From positions 62,001 to 126,000 of the forward strand of contig JAITTY010000004.1 of NCBI GenBank assembly GCA_031286695.1: a DNA stretch of 64,000 nucleotides. Direction: 5' to 3'. Both the position numbers and the translations under genes were made by a program. The DNA comes from Sphingobacterium sp. GTDB taxonomy: Bacteria; Bacteroidota; Bacteroidia; Sphingobacteriales; Sphingobacteriaceae. Of this stretch, positions 23,923 to 33,458 are shown one piece after another. The notes under the pieces are model-generated. The model was given only the letters and a program-made list of their open reading frames with translations. It made no database searches and was not told the DNA's origin. How positions within the stretch are numbered: the stretch's first letter is position 1; each line of letters opens with the position of its first letter.

Positions 23923-25377
23923 ATGAAACAACGCAATTGCCGTTTACTGTTCGTATTGATTTCGTCCTCAATTTGTTGCTTTGCACAGGCCGCACCCAGA
24001 CTCTCCAAAGGCCAAGTTGAGATTTATGTGACAACACAGGATAAAAAACAGGATTTAAGAAAAATACAGATAAATAAAACTGTCAGAGAGGCTGTCTCGA
24101 GCACAATTACGTTAGATCCTCAAATCCGCTTTCAAAAAATGGAAGGCTTCGGTGCTGCTGTGACAGGATCCACTTGTTATAACTTAATGCGGATGCAAAA
24201 GAAAGATCGCGCACGTTTTTTACGCGAAACTTTCGATCCCATTAAGGGCTTTGGTCATAGTTATATCCGTATTTCGATTGGATGTTCAGATTTTTCATTA
24301 AGCGAATATACCTGTTGTGACGAAGAAGGCTTAGTGCATTTTGCTTTACAGGATGAAGAATTGAATTATGTCTTACCTGTGTTGAAAGAAATTATAGCCA
24401 TCAATCCGGAAATTAAAATTCTGGGATCACCTTGGACAAGCCCACGGTGGATGAAAGTGAATAATCTTGTCGATATGTTGCCCTTTAATTCTTGGACGAG
24501 TGGCCATTTAAATCCACGTTATTATACCGCGTATGCACAATATTTCGTCAAATGGATAAGGGCCTTTGAGGAAAATGGTGTAAAAATATATGCTATAACA
24601 CCTCAAAATGAGCCTTTAAACCGGAAAAATTCGGCATCACTATTTATGGGCTGGAAAGAACAGCGGGATTTTGTGAAGAGCTTAGGTGCTGAAATTTTAT
24701 CTGCTGGCCTTACGACAAAAATTTATGCGTTTGATCATAACTACAATTATGATAATATGAAAGAACAGCAAGAATACCCCTTACATATCTACGCCGACAG
24801 CCTCGCTTCAAGTTATGTTGCTGGAGCAGCTTACCATAACTATGGTGGTAAACGTGACGAATTGCGTCGTATACATGCTGCTCGACCAGACAAAGATCTA
24901 TTGTTTACAGAAACTTCCATTGGTACCTGGAATAAAGGCCACGATTTTGGCATTCGTCTTTTCGAAGATATGGAGGAAGTGGGTTTGGGCACTGTAAATA
25001 ATTGGTGCAGCGGGGTAATGGTCTGGAATTTAATGTTAGATTCGGATCGTGGTCCTTGGCGGGAAGGTGGATGTAAAACCTGTTACGGTGCCGTGGATAT
25101 TGATACTAAAAATTATCGGTCAATCACTAGAAATTCACACTATTATGTCATCAGCCATCTGGCTGCGGTTGTAAAACCGGGCGCTGTACGGATTGCGACG
25201 AAGTCTACCGGCGGCGATGATCTGATACAGGCTGGATTTCAAAATCCAGATGGCTCAATGGCCCTGGTGTTGTTGAATAAATCAGCTATACAACAATCCA
25301 TTACGATTGCTGATAAGCAAGCACAATTTTCTTATACCATTCCCCCTAAATCCGTTGTTTCGTATCGATGGAATTAG
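23923..25377 (+). CDS. Secreted GH30 family glycoside hydrolase
   Basis: A 484-residue protein with signal peptide (M-K-Q-R-N-C-R-L-L-F-V-L-I-S-S-S-I-C-C-F-A-Q-A). Glycosyl hydrolase family 30 features: M-E-G-F-G-A-A-V-T-G-S near residue 73, L-G-S-P-W-T-S-P-R-W-M-K, acid/base E230 in ITPQNEP, nucleophile E330 in LFTETSIG, and a C-terminal beta-sandwich. GH30 enzymes include beta-1,6-glucanases, glucosylceramidases, xylanases and glucuronoxylanases; this domain order best fits the GH30 subgroups with beta-glucanase or glucosylceramidase-type activity. It opens the plus-strand degradative set and is followed by two lyase-family genes. Confidence 0.9.
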   Translation: MKQRNCRLLFVLISSSICCFAQAAPRLSKGQVEIYVTTQDKKQDLRKIQINKTVREAVSSTITLDPQIRFQKMEGFGAAVTGSTCYNLMRMQKKDRARFLRETFDPIKGFGHSYIRISIGCSDFSLSEYTCCDEEGLVHFALQDEELNYVLPVLKEIIAINPEIKILGSPWTSPRWMKVNNLVDMLPFNSWTSGHLNPRYYTAYAQYFVKWIRAFEENGVKIYAITPQNEPLNRKNSASLFMGWKEQRDFVKSLGAEILSAGLTTKIYAFDHNYNYDNMKEQQEYPLHIYADSLASSYVAGAAYHNYGGKRDELRRIHAARPDKDLLFTETSIGTWNKGHDFGIRLFEDMEEVGLGTVNNWCSGVMVWNLMLDSDRGPWREGGCKTCYGAVDIDTKNYRSITRNSHYYVISHLAAVVKPGAVRIATKSTGGDDLIQAGFQNPDGSMALVLLNKSAIQQSITIADKQAQFSYTIPPKSVVSYRWN

Positions 25378-25402
25378 TAGTTGTCATAAAAAACGGATCA
25401 GT

Positions 25403-26617
25403 ATGAAAATAAAAATATATATGACGCTCGTGTCTCTAGTTGTCATGACGATGGGAGCATCTGCACAATGGTTGTGGAATATAAAAAGAATGACTTTAAT
25501 CAGGGATAGCTTGCACGCATCTAGTTATCAACCTGCTTATAACAACCTGTTGGAACAAGCAGCGGAGGTAATGGGGCATAATAGTTATTCCGTTATACTA
25601 AAGGAAGCTATTGCGCCGAGCGGTGATAAGCACGATTATGTAAGTTTAAGCCGTTACTGGTGGCCCAATCCAACAACGGCAAATCACTTACCTTATGTAA
25701 ACAGGGACGGGCAGTCCAATCCCGAACTCAGTAAGTACGACCGTGATGTATTGGGCAGTATGTGCGCTGACGTGAATACGCTTTGTCTTGCCTTTTTCTA
25801 TAGCAAAGAAGAGAAATATGCAGAAAGAGCTGTACAGCTTTTGAGGACATGGTTTCTGAACGCTGAAACACGAATGAATCCCAATCTGAACTATGCGCAG
25901 TTTATTCCGGGCAGAGATGATTCTAAAGGGCGCCCCGAAGGACTGATTGATAGCTATTCTTTTGTGGAAATGCTAAGTAGCCTGCGTCTGTTAAAAGATT
26001 CTCCGAGCTATACGGCAGATGATGAGGTACGCCTGAAACAATGGTTTAGCGATTTCGCCAGTTGGATGCAACAGAGCAAACAAGGATATCAAGAAAGGAC
26101 CGCGAAAAATAATCATGCAACAGCATACGATGCGCAATTAATAACCTACCTCTTATTTTCAGGTGACGAGCAGGCAGCTCGGAAAATAATTGCAGATTTT
26201 CCTCAGAAAAGAATTTTTGCACAGATTGAGCCCGACGGCAGGCAGCCAAATGAATTATGGCGCACCTTATCCTATCATTATTCGCAATACAATCTGACGC
26301 ATATGTTGGATGTATGTGCCACAGCGCAAACATTGAATATTAATTTGCTTGGTAAAAAGTCTGCAGATGGTCGTTCAATTTTAAAAGGCATAGATTACTT
26401 GACCGGCTTTTTGGGTAAAAGTGTGAAAAGCTGGCCTTATAAGCAGATCAGTGGCTGGGAAGCGAAGCAGCAGGATATATGTCGAGATCTGATCCGAGTT
26501 TTAGTTCTCGATCCCAGCCAAAAAAGCTATCTGTCGTTGTATAAACGTTTTGCTCAGGAAGATAAGACCGAGCGGTGGCGACTCCTTTATGGGGTAGAAG
26601 AGTTGATGAAATACTAA
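25403..26617 (+). CDS. Secreted alginate-lyase-family (PL5-like) polysaccharide lyase
   Basis: Starting at ATG 25403 (MKIKIYMTLVSLVVMTMGAS) the product is 404 residues with a signal peptide; the longer ORF overlaps the GH30 gene and is unlikely. It has the helical toroid composition of Pfam Alginate_lyase (PF05426). A pair N237-H238 followed by Y242 in KNNHATAY, and LWRTLSYHYSQYNLTHM about 50 residues later, correspond by eye to the catalytic Asn-His and Arg-Tyr of PL5-type lyases. It would cleave a uronic-acid-containing chain by beta-elimination in the periplasm. It starts 25 bases after GH30 and precedes a related lipoprotein, so this is one operon. Confidence 0.8.
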   Translation: MKIKIYMTLVSLVVMTMGASAQWLWNIKRMTLIRDSLHASSYQPAYNNLLEQAAEVMGHNSYSVILKEAIAPSGDKHDYVSLSRYWWPNPTTANHLPYVNRDGQSNPELSKYDRDVLGSMCADVNTLCLAFFYSKEEKYAERAVQLLRTWFLNAETRMNPNLNYAQFIPGRDDSKGRPEGLIDSYSFVEMLSSLRLLKDSPSYTADDEVRLKQWFSDFASWMQQSKQGYQERTAKNNHATAYDAQLITYLLFSGDEQAARKIIADFPQKRIFAQIEPDGRQPNELWRTLSYHYSQYNLTHMLDVCATAQTLNINLLGKKSADGRSILKGIDYLTGFLGKSVKSWPYKQISGWEAKQQDICRDLIRVLVLDPSQKSYLSLYKRFAQEDKTERWRLLYGVEELMKY

Positions 26618-26634
26618 ATAATCCTAAATAAAAA

Positions 26635-27780
26635 ATGAACAAATTGAAAAATAAAGTATTGCTCGGTCTCCTGTTCGGGGTGCTTCTTATGGGATGTAAA
26701 GAGGGGAATGGTGGAAGCGGATTTGTACCCGAAACGGCCATTAGGAAACCTACTCCTCCAACAGTGATAAAAGATGGCCCTTTTGCGCATCCTGGTGTGT
26801 TAAACAGCGCCGCTGCGTTGGATCATATCGCACAGCAGGTGGATCGTAACGACCCCACGCGGACGGCAGCATATAAAAAAGTTACGGATTTTATTGCTTC
26901 AAAAAGCTATCCGAATTCGTTTTATGCTATAGTCGCTGTAGGGTCTAATGGGCACACCAGTCCGTCAAAAAGCCAGATACGCTCGGATTCCGAATTAGCC
27001 TATGCCTATGCACTCAAGTTCGCTAAAACGGCGGATCTAGCCGATGCAAATAAATGCATCGGTATTTTGAATGGTTGGGCTTCAACATTTAAAAAATACG
27101 AGATTATTGATGCAACAGATAATGTCAATCAGCCTGCCCTGGAGACTTCTTGGACAACGCCTACTTTTGTGGCGGCAGCAGAAATTATCCGCTATTATAA
27201 ACCGAAAGGTGTTTCGGCCAATTGGTCGGCGACAGATATTAAACAATTTAGTGATTATCTCAGTTTAGTGAAAACCTATATCGACAAAATACCAAATTAT
27301 AAAAACAATTGGAATGTTTCTGCGGGCTATGCGCTTATGACCATTGGGATATTCCAAAATAATACGAGTGTCTACGCGAATGGAATAGCAACATTGAAAA
27401 CCGTTATGCCTTTGGTTATAGGCACCGATGGTACGATGCCTGAGCTATGCGACCGACAAGATTGCGTCCACTATCAATATTCCCTCACGGGCCTGACTTA
27501 TGCAGCGGAAATAGCTTCTATGCAAGAAGATAATTCACTCTATTCGGCCTTACAAAACAGGATATCTGCAGGATACGATTTTACTCGGAAAGCCTATAAC
27601 CGCACAACAAGCTGTGTCGTATGTAGCGCAAGCAGCCCAATGTTTCCGGGTATTGAAGTCGCGTTAAAACACTATGGTACTGGAAATATGCAATCACTGC
27701 GGGATCAGCAGGCTCCTTTCGGTATTCCTAATGACAATACTTTTCTTGGATTTACGAGCTACACACATTTTAAAATATAA
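26635..27780 (+). CDS. Alginate-lyase-family lipoprotein
   Basis: A 381-residue protein with lipobox (G-V-L-L-M-G-C-K at residues 16-23). It shares the PF05426 fold pattern: F-A-H-P-G-V-L near the start, N-N-W-N-V-S-A-G-Y-A-L-M in the middle, and C-D-R-Q-D-C-V-H-Y-Q-Y-S-L-T-G-L-T-Y-A. Where the neighbouring lyase has N-N-H, this one has N-N-W, so the usual catalytic histidine appears replaced. The downstream R and H-Y-x-Y residues are kept. It may be a lyase of another subgroup or a binding protein. Two pairs of close cysteines (C-D-R-Q-D-C, C-V-V-C) could be disulfides. It lies 17 bases after the first lyase. Confidence 0.72.
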   Translation: MNKLKNKVLLGLLFGVLLMGCKEGNGGSGFVPETAIRKPTPPTVIKDGPFAHPGVLNSAAALDHIAQQVDRNDPTRTAAYKKVTDFIASKSYPNSFYAIVAVGSNGHTSPSKSQIRSDSELAYAYALKFAKTADLADANKCIGILNGWASTFKKYEIIDATDNVNQPALETSWTTPTFVAAAEIIRYYKPKGVSANWSATDIKQFSDYLSLVKTYIDKIPNYKNNWNVSAGYALMTIGIFQNNTSVYANGIATLKTVMPLVIGTDGTMPELCDRQDCVHYQYSLTGLTYAAEIASMQEDNSLYSALQNRISAGYDFTRKAYNRTTSCVVCSASSPMFPGIEVALKHYGTGNMQSLRDQQAPFGIPNDNTFLGFTSYTHFKI

Positions 27781-27880
27781 GTACGGCAAAACACTTGTTT
27801 TTTGTTAAAATTGTTATATTTAGTTCCTCAAACCTGCCTGTGTATGACACATGGTCTTGTGATGTAAGTAACCAATTTTT

Positions 27881-29533
27881 ATGAAAACAAACCTATTGAT
27901 CGTTATATTTTGGATAGTGAACGCTGTTGCTTGTTATGGACAAAGTGAGGTGGACTCTTTATTGCATCTTCTAGACGGGAGGATTAGGGACAATGCACTG
28001 TTTTTGCGCCAGAAAGAGCAAAGGATACAAGGGTTAAAAATTCAACGTAATGCGCTAATAAGGACCTCTGATAAAGGCTACAATTTTAATTTTGCACTTT
28101 TTAATGAGTATAAAAACTATGTATCTGATTCTGCTATATATTATCTCAATATAAACCGAAGAATTGCAGAAGAATTAAAGGACAAAAACAAATGGAATGA
28201 ATCTACAATTGCGTTAGGAAATCTTTTTGTCGGGCTGGGTATGTACATGGAAGCTTCGGAGCTATTGAAAGCTGTTAAGGCAAATGAATTGAATGATGAT
28301 CTTAGTGTACCTTATGCAATTGCTTACAGAGAACTTTACCTTGGAATGGGAAAGTACACGCAACATACAGAGGCGAGAAGTACTTATTGGGCGCAAGCTA
28401 ATCGTTTTAATGATACCGTGCGCGATCTTACACCAGAGGCGTCGGAAGAGCATTTGCGCATTGTAGAGAAAAAGTTTAGACTGAAAAAGCAATATCTCGA
28501 TGCACTGAAGATCAATGATCGCCGCCTGCAGCTTACATCACCTGACAAACCTGGTTATGCGCTGGTCACATTCCATCGTTCATTGATCTATAGGGAATTG
28601 GGGGACATCGCAAATGAAAAGAAATATCTGGCGCTGTCGACCCTGTCGGATATACAGCTTGCGATCAGAGATAATGCATCTATATCCGTTTTAGCCAATT
28701 TGTTAATGCAGGAGGGGGATATCAATAGGGCCTATCAGTATATCTGTTTCTCCCTAGAAAATATCAAGGCCTATAATACCAGGATCCGGAGCTCGGAAAT
28801 CCTCAATATTCAGACGATCATCGACAGTGAATATCAACGTAAAAATGAGCAGAAAAGCGAGCAGCTAAAGGGACTGCTTCTACTGGTTTCTGTTTTGTCG
28901 GTATTGCTGATCATCTCTGTGCTTTATGTCTATAAGCAACTGAAGAAAGGACGGGCATCAGCGCGCAAATTAGCTGCTGCAAATGCAGATCTCGCTACTT
29001 TTAATAGCAAACTGCATGATATGAATACGGAGTTGGCCAGTCGCAACTTAGAAGTAGCAGAGGCCAATCATATTAAGGAAGAGTATATTGCTTATTTTTT
29101 GAATGAATGTTCCATTTATATATCAAAGTTGGATAATTATCGAAAAATGGTCAATAAAAAAATGCAGGAGCGGCAATATGAAGAACTTGCCCGGATAACG
29201 CGGGATAACTCATTGACGGATGAGGAACTGAAAGAATTGTTTGCAAATTTTGATAAGATGTTTATCAATCTCTTTCCGGATTTTGTGGATCAGGTGAATG
29301 CGCTGTTGTCCGATGAAGAACAGATTGTTCTCAAAAGGGGGGAAGTGCTGAATACGGAATTGCGCATTTTTGCGCTGATTCGCCTGGGAATTGTAGACAG
29401 TTTGAAGATTGCCAACTTTTTTGGCTATTCCATCAATACGATCTATAATTATCGAACGAAAATGAAAAATAGATCCCGTGTAGCCCGGGAAGATTTCGAA
29501 GTTAAAGTAAAGAAAATAGGTGCCTTTATGTGA
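27881..29533 (+). CDS. DUF6377 membrane regulator with TPR sensor
   Basis: A 550-residue protein with signal peptide, a helical TPR-like periplasmic region (residues about 25-325), one transmembrane helix (about 331-353), a coiled coil (Q-L-K-K-G-R-A-S-A-R-K-L-A-A-A-N-A-D-L) and a cytoplasmic C-terminal part that matches DUF6377. That part ends in a LuxR/GerE-like HTH: N-T-E-L-R-I-F-A-L-I-R-L-G-I then I-A-N-F-F-G-Y-S-I-N-T-I-Y-N-Y-R-T-K. Such proteins regulate polysaccharide loci in Bacteroidota. Here it follows the lyase operon and no other regulator lies nearby, so it probably controls locus 1. Confidence 0.82.
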   Translation: MKTNLLIVIFWIVNAVACYGQSEVDSLLHLLDGRIRDNALFLRQKEQRIQGLKIQRNALIRTSDKGYNFNFALFNEYKNYVSDSAIYYLNINRRIAEELKDKNKWNESTIALGNLFVGLGMYMEASELLKAVKANELNDDLSVPYAIAYRELYLGMGKYTQHTEARSTYWAQANRFNDTVRDLTPEASEEHLRIVEKKFRLKKQYLDALKINDRRLQLTSPDKPGYALVTFHRSLIYRELGDIANEKKYLALSTLSDIQLAIRDNASISVLANLLMQEGDINRAYQYICFSLENIKAYNTRIRSSEILNIQTIIDSEYQRKNEQKSEQLKGLLLLVSVLSVLLIISVLYVYKQLKKGRASARKLAAANADLATFNSKLHDMNTELASRNLEVAEANHIKEEYIAYFLNECSIYISKLDNYRKMVNKKMQERQYEELARITRDNSLTDEELKELFANFDKMFINLFPDFVDQVNALLSDEEQIVLKRGEVLNTELRIFALIRLGIVDSLKIANFFGYSINTIYNYRTKMKNRSRVAREDFEVKVKKIGAFM

Positions 29534-29581
29534 AGTGAAGCCTATATCTTTAGGTGAAATGTAGTCTATAATCGATTAAAA

Positions 29582-30034
29582 ATGAACTATAAACAGATTT
29601 TATACCTCGTGCTGTTTCTGCTGCTGGCAAAGGCTTCGCAGGGCCAGTTTATAACGACTGAACCTACTGGTTGGGACCGTTTTCCGCCGGAGGTCCAAAA
29701 GCCCGGATTTGGTCTCCACAAGAGTTTGCGTGTGCAGATGGACGATTCCGCTGAGCTCGAGGATGTTTTACTTTTTACGGCTGACAATGGTCATTATCCC
29801 TATTTTGATATTTTCAAGTGTTACTACGTGATCATCGGTTATTACTCGAAAGAAATTAAACACGTCAGCGACATAACGGTTTCTGATCAGCGGGAGCTGC
29901 TGCTGGAGGATAGGAATAACGATGGAAAATATGAGTTATACCGGCGTTATATGAAGGATGGGCAGTTTTCTGTGGACAAAAATGGAAATAATTTAAAAAC
30001 GAAATGGCAATTTGATCGCGTAGAATGGAAATAA
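29582..30034 (+). CDS. Small secreted protein of unknown function
   Basis: A 150-residue protein with signal peptide (M-N-Y-K-Q-I-L-Y-L-V-L-F-L-L-L-A-K-A-S-Q-G-Q). The mature part, about 128 residues, is beta-rich and acidic, with Y-Y-V-I-I-G-Y-Y-S-K and L-L-E-D-R-N-N-D-G-K-Y-E-L-Y-R-R-Y; the D-R-N-N-D-G-K stretch resembles a calcium loop. I do not recognise the family. It starts the ThuA-GH9-ThuA segment with 2 bases to the next start, so co-translation with the first ThuA gene is likely. Confidence 0.65.
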   Translation: MNYKQILYLVLFLLLAKASQGQFITTEPTGWDRFPPEVQKPGFGLHKSLRVQMDDSAELEDVLLFTADNGHYPYFDIFKCYYVIIGYYSKEIKHVSDITVSDQRELLLEDRNNDGKYELYRRYMKDGQFSVDKNGNNLKTKWQFDRVEWK

Positions 30035-30036
30035 TA

Positions 30037-30963
30037 ATGAAATACTTCAGTCGAATAGCGATGCTCTTGACCCTGTTGTCATTGGCTTGCACCTCACTAT
30101 GGGCACAGCAAAAACACAAAGCCCTTATTGTAACGGGACAGGATGGCGCCCATTGGTGGAAAGGGAGCACAGATGCAATAGAAAAGATACTCGAGCAGAG
30201 CGGCCTTTTTGAGGTCGATGTTGCGGTGAGTCCGCCCTTCGGTCAGGATATTGCTACCTTTCGGCCTGCCTTTGGCAACTATAATCTCGTGATTGCCAAT
30301 TATGGGGGCACCACCTGGAGTAAAGCGGCGCAAAAGGATCTTGAAGAATATATGGCCAATGGAGGTGCTTTAGTCGTTATTCACTCTGCAATCGTCCCCA
30401 TGGCGGATTGGCCAGAATATAATAAGATGACCGCATTGGGCGCCTGGGATGGAAGGGATGAGTCCGTGGGTCCCTATGTTTACTTTAAGAATGACCGGAT
30501 CGTATACGATTATAGCCCCGGACCGGCAGGGCACCATGGTTTACAGCATCCATTTGATGTGACGCACAAGGCCGTGGAGCATCCTATTTTGAAAGGACTG
30601 CCAACGGTTTGGAGTCATTTTAAAGATGAACTTTACACCTACCTCCGCGGGCCGGCACAGCATATGGAAATTTTGGCAACAACCGTTGATGATACACGTC
30701 CGCAGGGAATTGGACGCGAAGAACCGATCATGTGGACGGTTAATTATGGAAAGGGCAGGGTGTTTGTGACCGTGATGGGACATGTCGGCAATGATCCTGA
30801 ACTGCGTTATTCAATGGAATGTACCGGTTTTCAGGTCACTTTACTACGGGGCTGCGAATGGGCCGTGACGGGAAAGGTAACACAAGCTGTTCCAAAAGAT
30901 TTTCCAAGCAAGGGCGTTCAAACGTTTAGAAAAGAATTTAAGGCACCCTTTCATGCAAAATAA
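30037..30963 (+). CDS. Secreted ThuA domain protein (copy 1)
   Basis: A 308-residue protein with signal peptide (M-K-Y-F-S-R-I-A-M-L-L-T-L-L-S-L-A-C-T-S-L-W-A). It has the ThuA fold of the class-I glutamine-amidotransferase superfamily: A-L-I-V-T-G-Q-D-G-A-H-W-W at the start, G-G-A-L-V-V-I-H-S-A in the nucleophile-elbow region (no Cys, as usual in ThuA), P-I-L-K-G-L-P and W-T-V-N-Y-G-K-G-R-V-F-V-T-V-M-G-H. ThuA proteins are linked to sugar utilisation, and some act on 3-keto sugars, but activity here is not shown. The stop overlaps the GH9 start. Confidence 0.88.
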   Translation: MKYFSRIAMLLTLLSLACTSLWAQQKHKALIVTGQDGAHWWKGSTDAIEKILEQSGLFEVDVAVSPPFGQDIATFRPAFGNYNLVIANYGGTTWSKAAQKDLEEYMANGGALVVIHSAIVPMADWPEYNKMTALGAWDGRDESVGPYVYFKNDRIVYDYSPGPAGHHGLQHPFDVTHKAVEHPILKGLPTVWSHFKDELYTYLRGPAQHMEILATTVDDTRPQGIGREEPIMWTVNYGKGRVFVTVMGHVGNDPELRYSMECTGFQVTLLRGCEWAVTGKVTQAVPKDFPSKGVQTFRKEFKAPFHAK

Positions 30964-33454
30964 GCTAATGAATACGATTTTATCATCATCGATCGGTTTG
31001 CTGTTTGTGCTGTGCTCGGGCAAGGCGATGGGGCAGACAGCAAAACTCACCGCAGATGGGAAACTGAATGATGCGATCTGGAATACGGGTATCTTACATC
31101 GTCCATTGCCCTTAGATACAACAGGATCACTGGAAAATCTTGGCTGGAAAAAAAAGGTCTTACTACGACATCAGCCCAAAGGAATCACTGATTTCGTCAA
31201 CTGGAGGCAGGAGGGAGTGGGTACAATTTCTTTGGCGAGGAAGCTGGGTGAACCCGGCTCCGGGCAGGTAAAACTGCAGGTACCTACTGCCCGCAAAGAC
31301 TGGGCCCCGGGAGCGCCTGCAGATGGCGATTATGCAAACTATGGTGGTGCCTCGGCCGTATTTGAGGTCGGCGGAGAAAATTGGGAAAAATACAACCGCG
31401 TTATTTTCCGGATCTATCCCGATTGTGAGGGTGGTCGCAACCTGCATTTAAATTTGCATTATTACAATGATGGTAAACAGAAGATTCCAGATGAATATTT
31501 TAGGGAAGGCACGCATGAAATAAATTTGGTCAATAGAACCTGGAATACCTGTTTTTTAGAAATCGGCGATTTGCCTCGGGATCGTATTACGCGTATTGCT
31601 TTCGGCGTTCCAGGCTTTGGTAAAGACCGTGTTACCGGCGACTCCTTAAATTTTTATATCGATGGCATCGAACTGCAGCAGGTGGAAAACCCCGAACGGA
31701 TGCTGGGCTGGGAACCTGCAGCGGGACGCATTATTTATTCATCCACAGGATACGATCGTTTAGGCGAAAAAACAGCTCTTTTAAAGCGTAGTGAGCAGGG
31801 GAATGCTTCGTTTCAGATTGTTCGGGTTTCCGACAATCAAGTGGTGTATGCGGGAAAAAAGAAAAAGGTTCATACGTCTATCGGCGAATTTGATGTGCTG
31901 GACTTTAGTGATCTCACAACGGCCGGGCAGTATAAAATTAGGGTGACGGATCTTGAGAGCTTGCCTTTTACCGTCGGTGATAACATCTGGCAGAATTCGG
32001 TATGGCGGGTACTTAATTTTATCTTTTGTGAACGTTGTGGACACCCGGTGTCGGAAAAGCATGGCTCCTGTCATGCCGATATTGGAGCCAGTTTTGAGGG
32101 ACTTAGACTCGCCTATAATGGCGGCTGGCATGATGCAGGTGATCTTTCACAACAGAGCCTGCAGACAGGGGATGTCGTATTCTCGCTATTGGAAATGGCC
32201 AATAAGGTGAAAAATGATAATCAGGCACTTTATTTACGGCTTATGGAAGAGGCCGAATGGGGCATAGATTTTATATTGAAAACCCGCTTAGGGAAGGGGT
32301 ATAGGGCGAGTAGTGCCGGCATTGTCATCTGGACAGATGGTCTGATCGGAAATAAGGATGACATGAAGGCGCGTGTACATGACAGTCCTTTTGATAATTT
32401 CTTGTTTGCGGCCTACGAGGCCTATGCGGCCATGAGTATAACCCAGGATCCGGCTTTAAGTGAGAAACTTAAAAAAACGGCCATGGAGGATTTTGATTTT
32501 GCAGTGGCCAAATGGCGTGAGAAAGGTTATGATCATTTTCCGATATTTTGGGAGCATAGCTATGCGACATCCGAAAGTCAATTTATGGCGACAGCATCCT
32601 GGGCGGCGAGTCAACTGTATAAATTGACAGGGCAGGATAGATATGCACAGCATGCAGCCGATTTCATGGACGAGGTATTGTTGGCACAGCGCAAAGAACC
32701 TCTAGGAGATGCCGATGGTCTCAAAGGATTTTTCTATCGGGATAAAACGCAAAAGGTGGTTGTCCATGCGAATCATCAATCGCGGGAGCAGGTGTATGCT
32801 CAGGCATTGGTCGCGCTAGCAGAAGGGCAACCTCATCATCCTAATCAATCGCGCTGGCAGCAAGCATTGCATGCGTATGGCGATTATCTACTCCAGATGA
32901 TGAAGTATACCGCTCCTTATGGCATGGTGCCCGCAGGCGTTTATCGTATCGATGAGGCTCAAGACTCGCTCAGCTTTCAGCGACAACATCTTTTTGCCGG
33001 TAAAAAAGCAAAAGAGGATTATGTAGACCAGCTTAAGCAAGGTGTTAAATTGGACGAAGCGTATTATTTAAAACGTTTTCCAGTCTGGTTTTCCTTTCGG
33101 GGCAATGCGGCAATTCATTTGAGCCAGGGCAAGGCAGCAGCCCTATTGGGCAAATATTTAAAAAATGATAAGCTGTTGCAGATCGGCAGAGAACAGCTCT
33201 ATTGGACGGTCGGTAAGAACCCTTTTGGCCAATCATTGATTTACGGCGAAGGAGCCAATTTTGCGCAACAATACTGTCCGCTTCCGGGGGAGATGGTTGG
33301 TGAGATGCCTGTCGGTATACAAACCCGATACAACGAAGACGTTCCCTATTGGCCGCAGGCCAATAATGCAACCTACAAAGAAGTCTGGATGACCACCGCT
33401 GGAAAATGGCTTTCGCTAACAGCGGAATATCAACCAGAAGAGCTAAATAGATGA
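30953..33454 (+). CDS. Secreted GH9 family glycoside hydrolase
   Basis: An 833-residue protein. ATG 30953 overlaps the upstream stop and supplies a Lys before the hydrophobic signal; ATG 30968 is an alternative. An N-terminal beta region of about 220 residues precedes a GH9 Ig-like domain (residues about 250-345) and the alpha/alpha barrel. Catalytic residues fit GH9: D394 and D397 in GGWHDAGD, and E810 near the C-terminus in A-T-Y-K-E-V-W. A C-x-x-C-G-H-P motif before the barrel is typical. GH9 enzymes are beta-glucanases (cellulases) or related exo-enzymes; the many extra N-terminal residues suggest an unusual specificity or binding role. It is flanked by two ThuA genes. Confidence 0.92.
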   Translation: MQNKLMNTILSSSIGLLFVLCSGKAMGQTAKLTADGKLNDAIWNTGILHRPLPLDTTGSLENLGWKKKVLLRHQPKGITDFVNWRQEGVGTISLARKLGEPGSGQVKLQVPTARKDWAPGAPADGDYANYGGASAVFEVGGENWEKYNRVIFRIYPDCEGGRNLHLNLHYYNDGKQKIPDEYFREGTHEINLVNRTWNTCFLEIGDLPRDRITRIAFGVPGFGKDRVTGDSLNFYIDGIELQQVENPERMLGWEPAAGRIIYSSTGYDRLGEKTALLKRSEQGNASFQIVRVSDNQVVYAGKKKKVHTSIGEFDVLDFSDLTTAGQYKIRVTDLESLPFTVGDNIWQNSVWRVLNFIFCERCGHPVSEKHGSCHADIGASFEGLRLAYNGGWHDAGDLSQQSLQTGDVVFSLLEMANKVKNDNQALYLRLMEEAEWGIDFILKTRLGKGYRASSAGIVIWTDGLIGNKDDMKARVHDSPFDNFLFAAYEAYAAMSITQDPALSEKLKKTAMEDFDFAVAKWREKGYDHFPIFWEHSYATSESQFMATASWAASQLYKLTGQDRYAQHAADFMDEVLLAQRKEPLGDADGLKGFFYRDKTQKVVVHANHQSREQVYAQALVALAEGQPHHPNQSRWQQALHAYGDYLLQMMKYTAPYGMVPAGVYRIDEAQDSLSFQRQHLFAGKKAKEDYVDQLKQGVKLDEAYYLKRFPVWFSFRGNAAIHLSQGKAAALLGKYLKNDKLLQIGREQLYWTVGKNPFGQSLIYGEGANFAQQYCPLPGEMVGEMPVGIQTRYNEDVPYWPQANNATYKEVWMTTAGKWLSLTAEYQPEELNR

Positions 33455-33458
33455 TATT

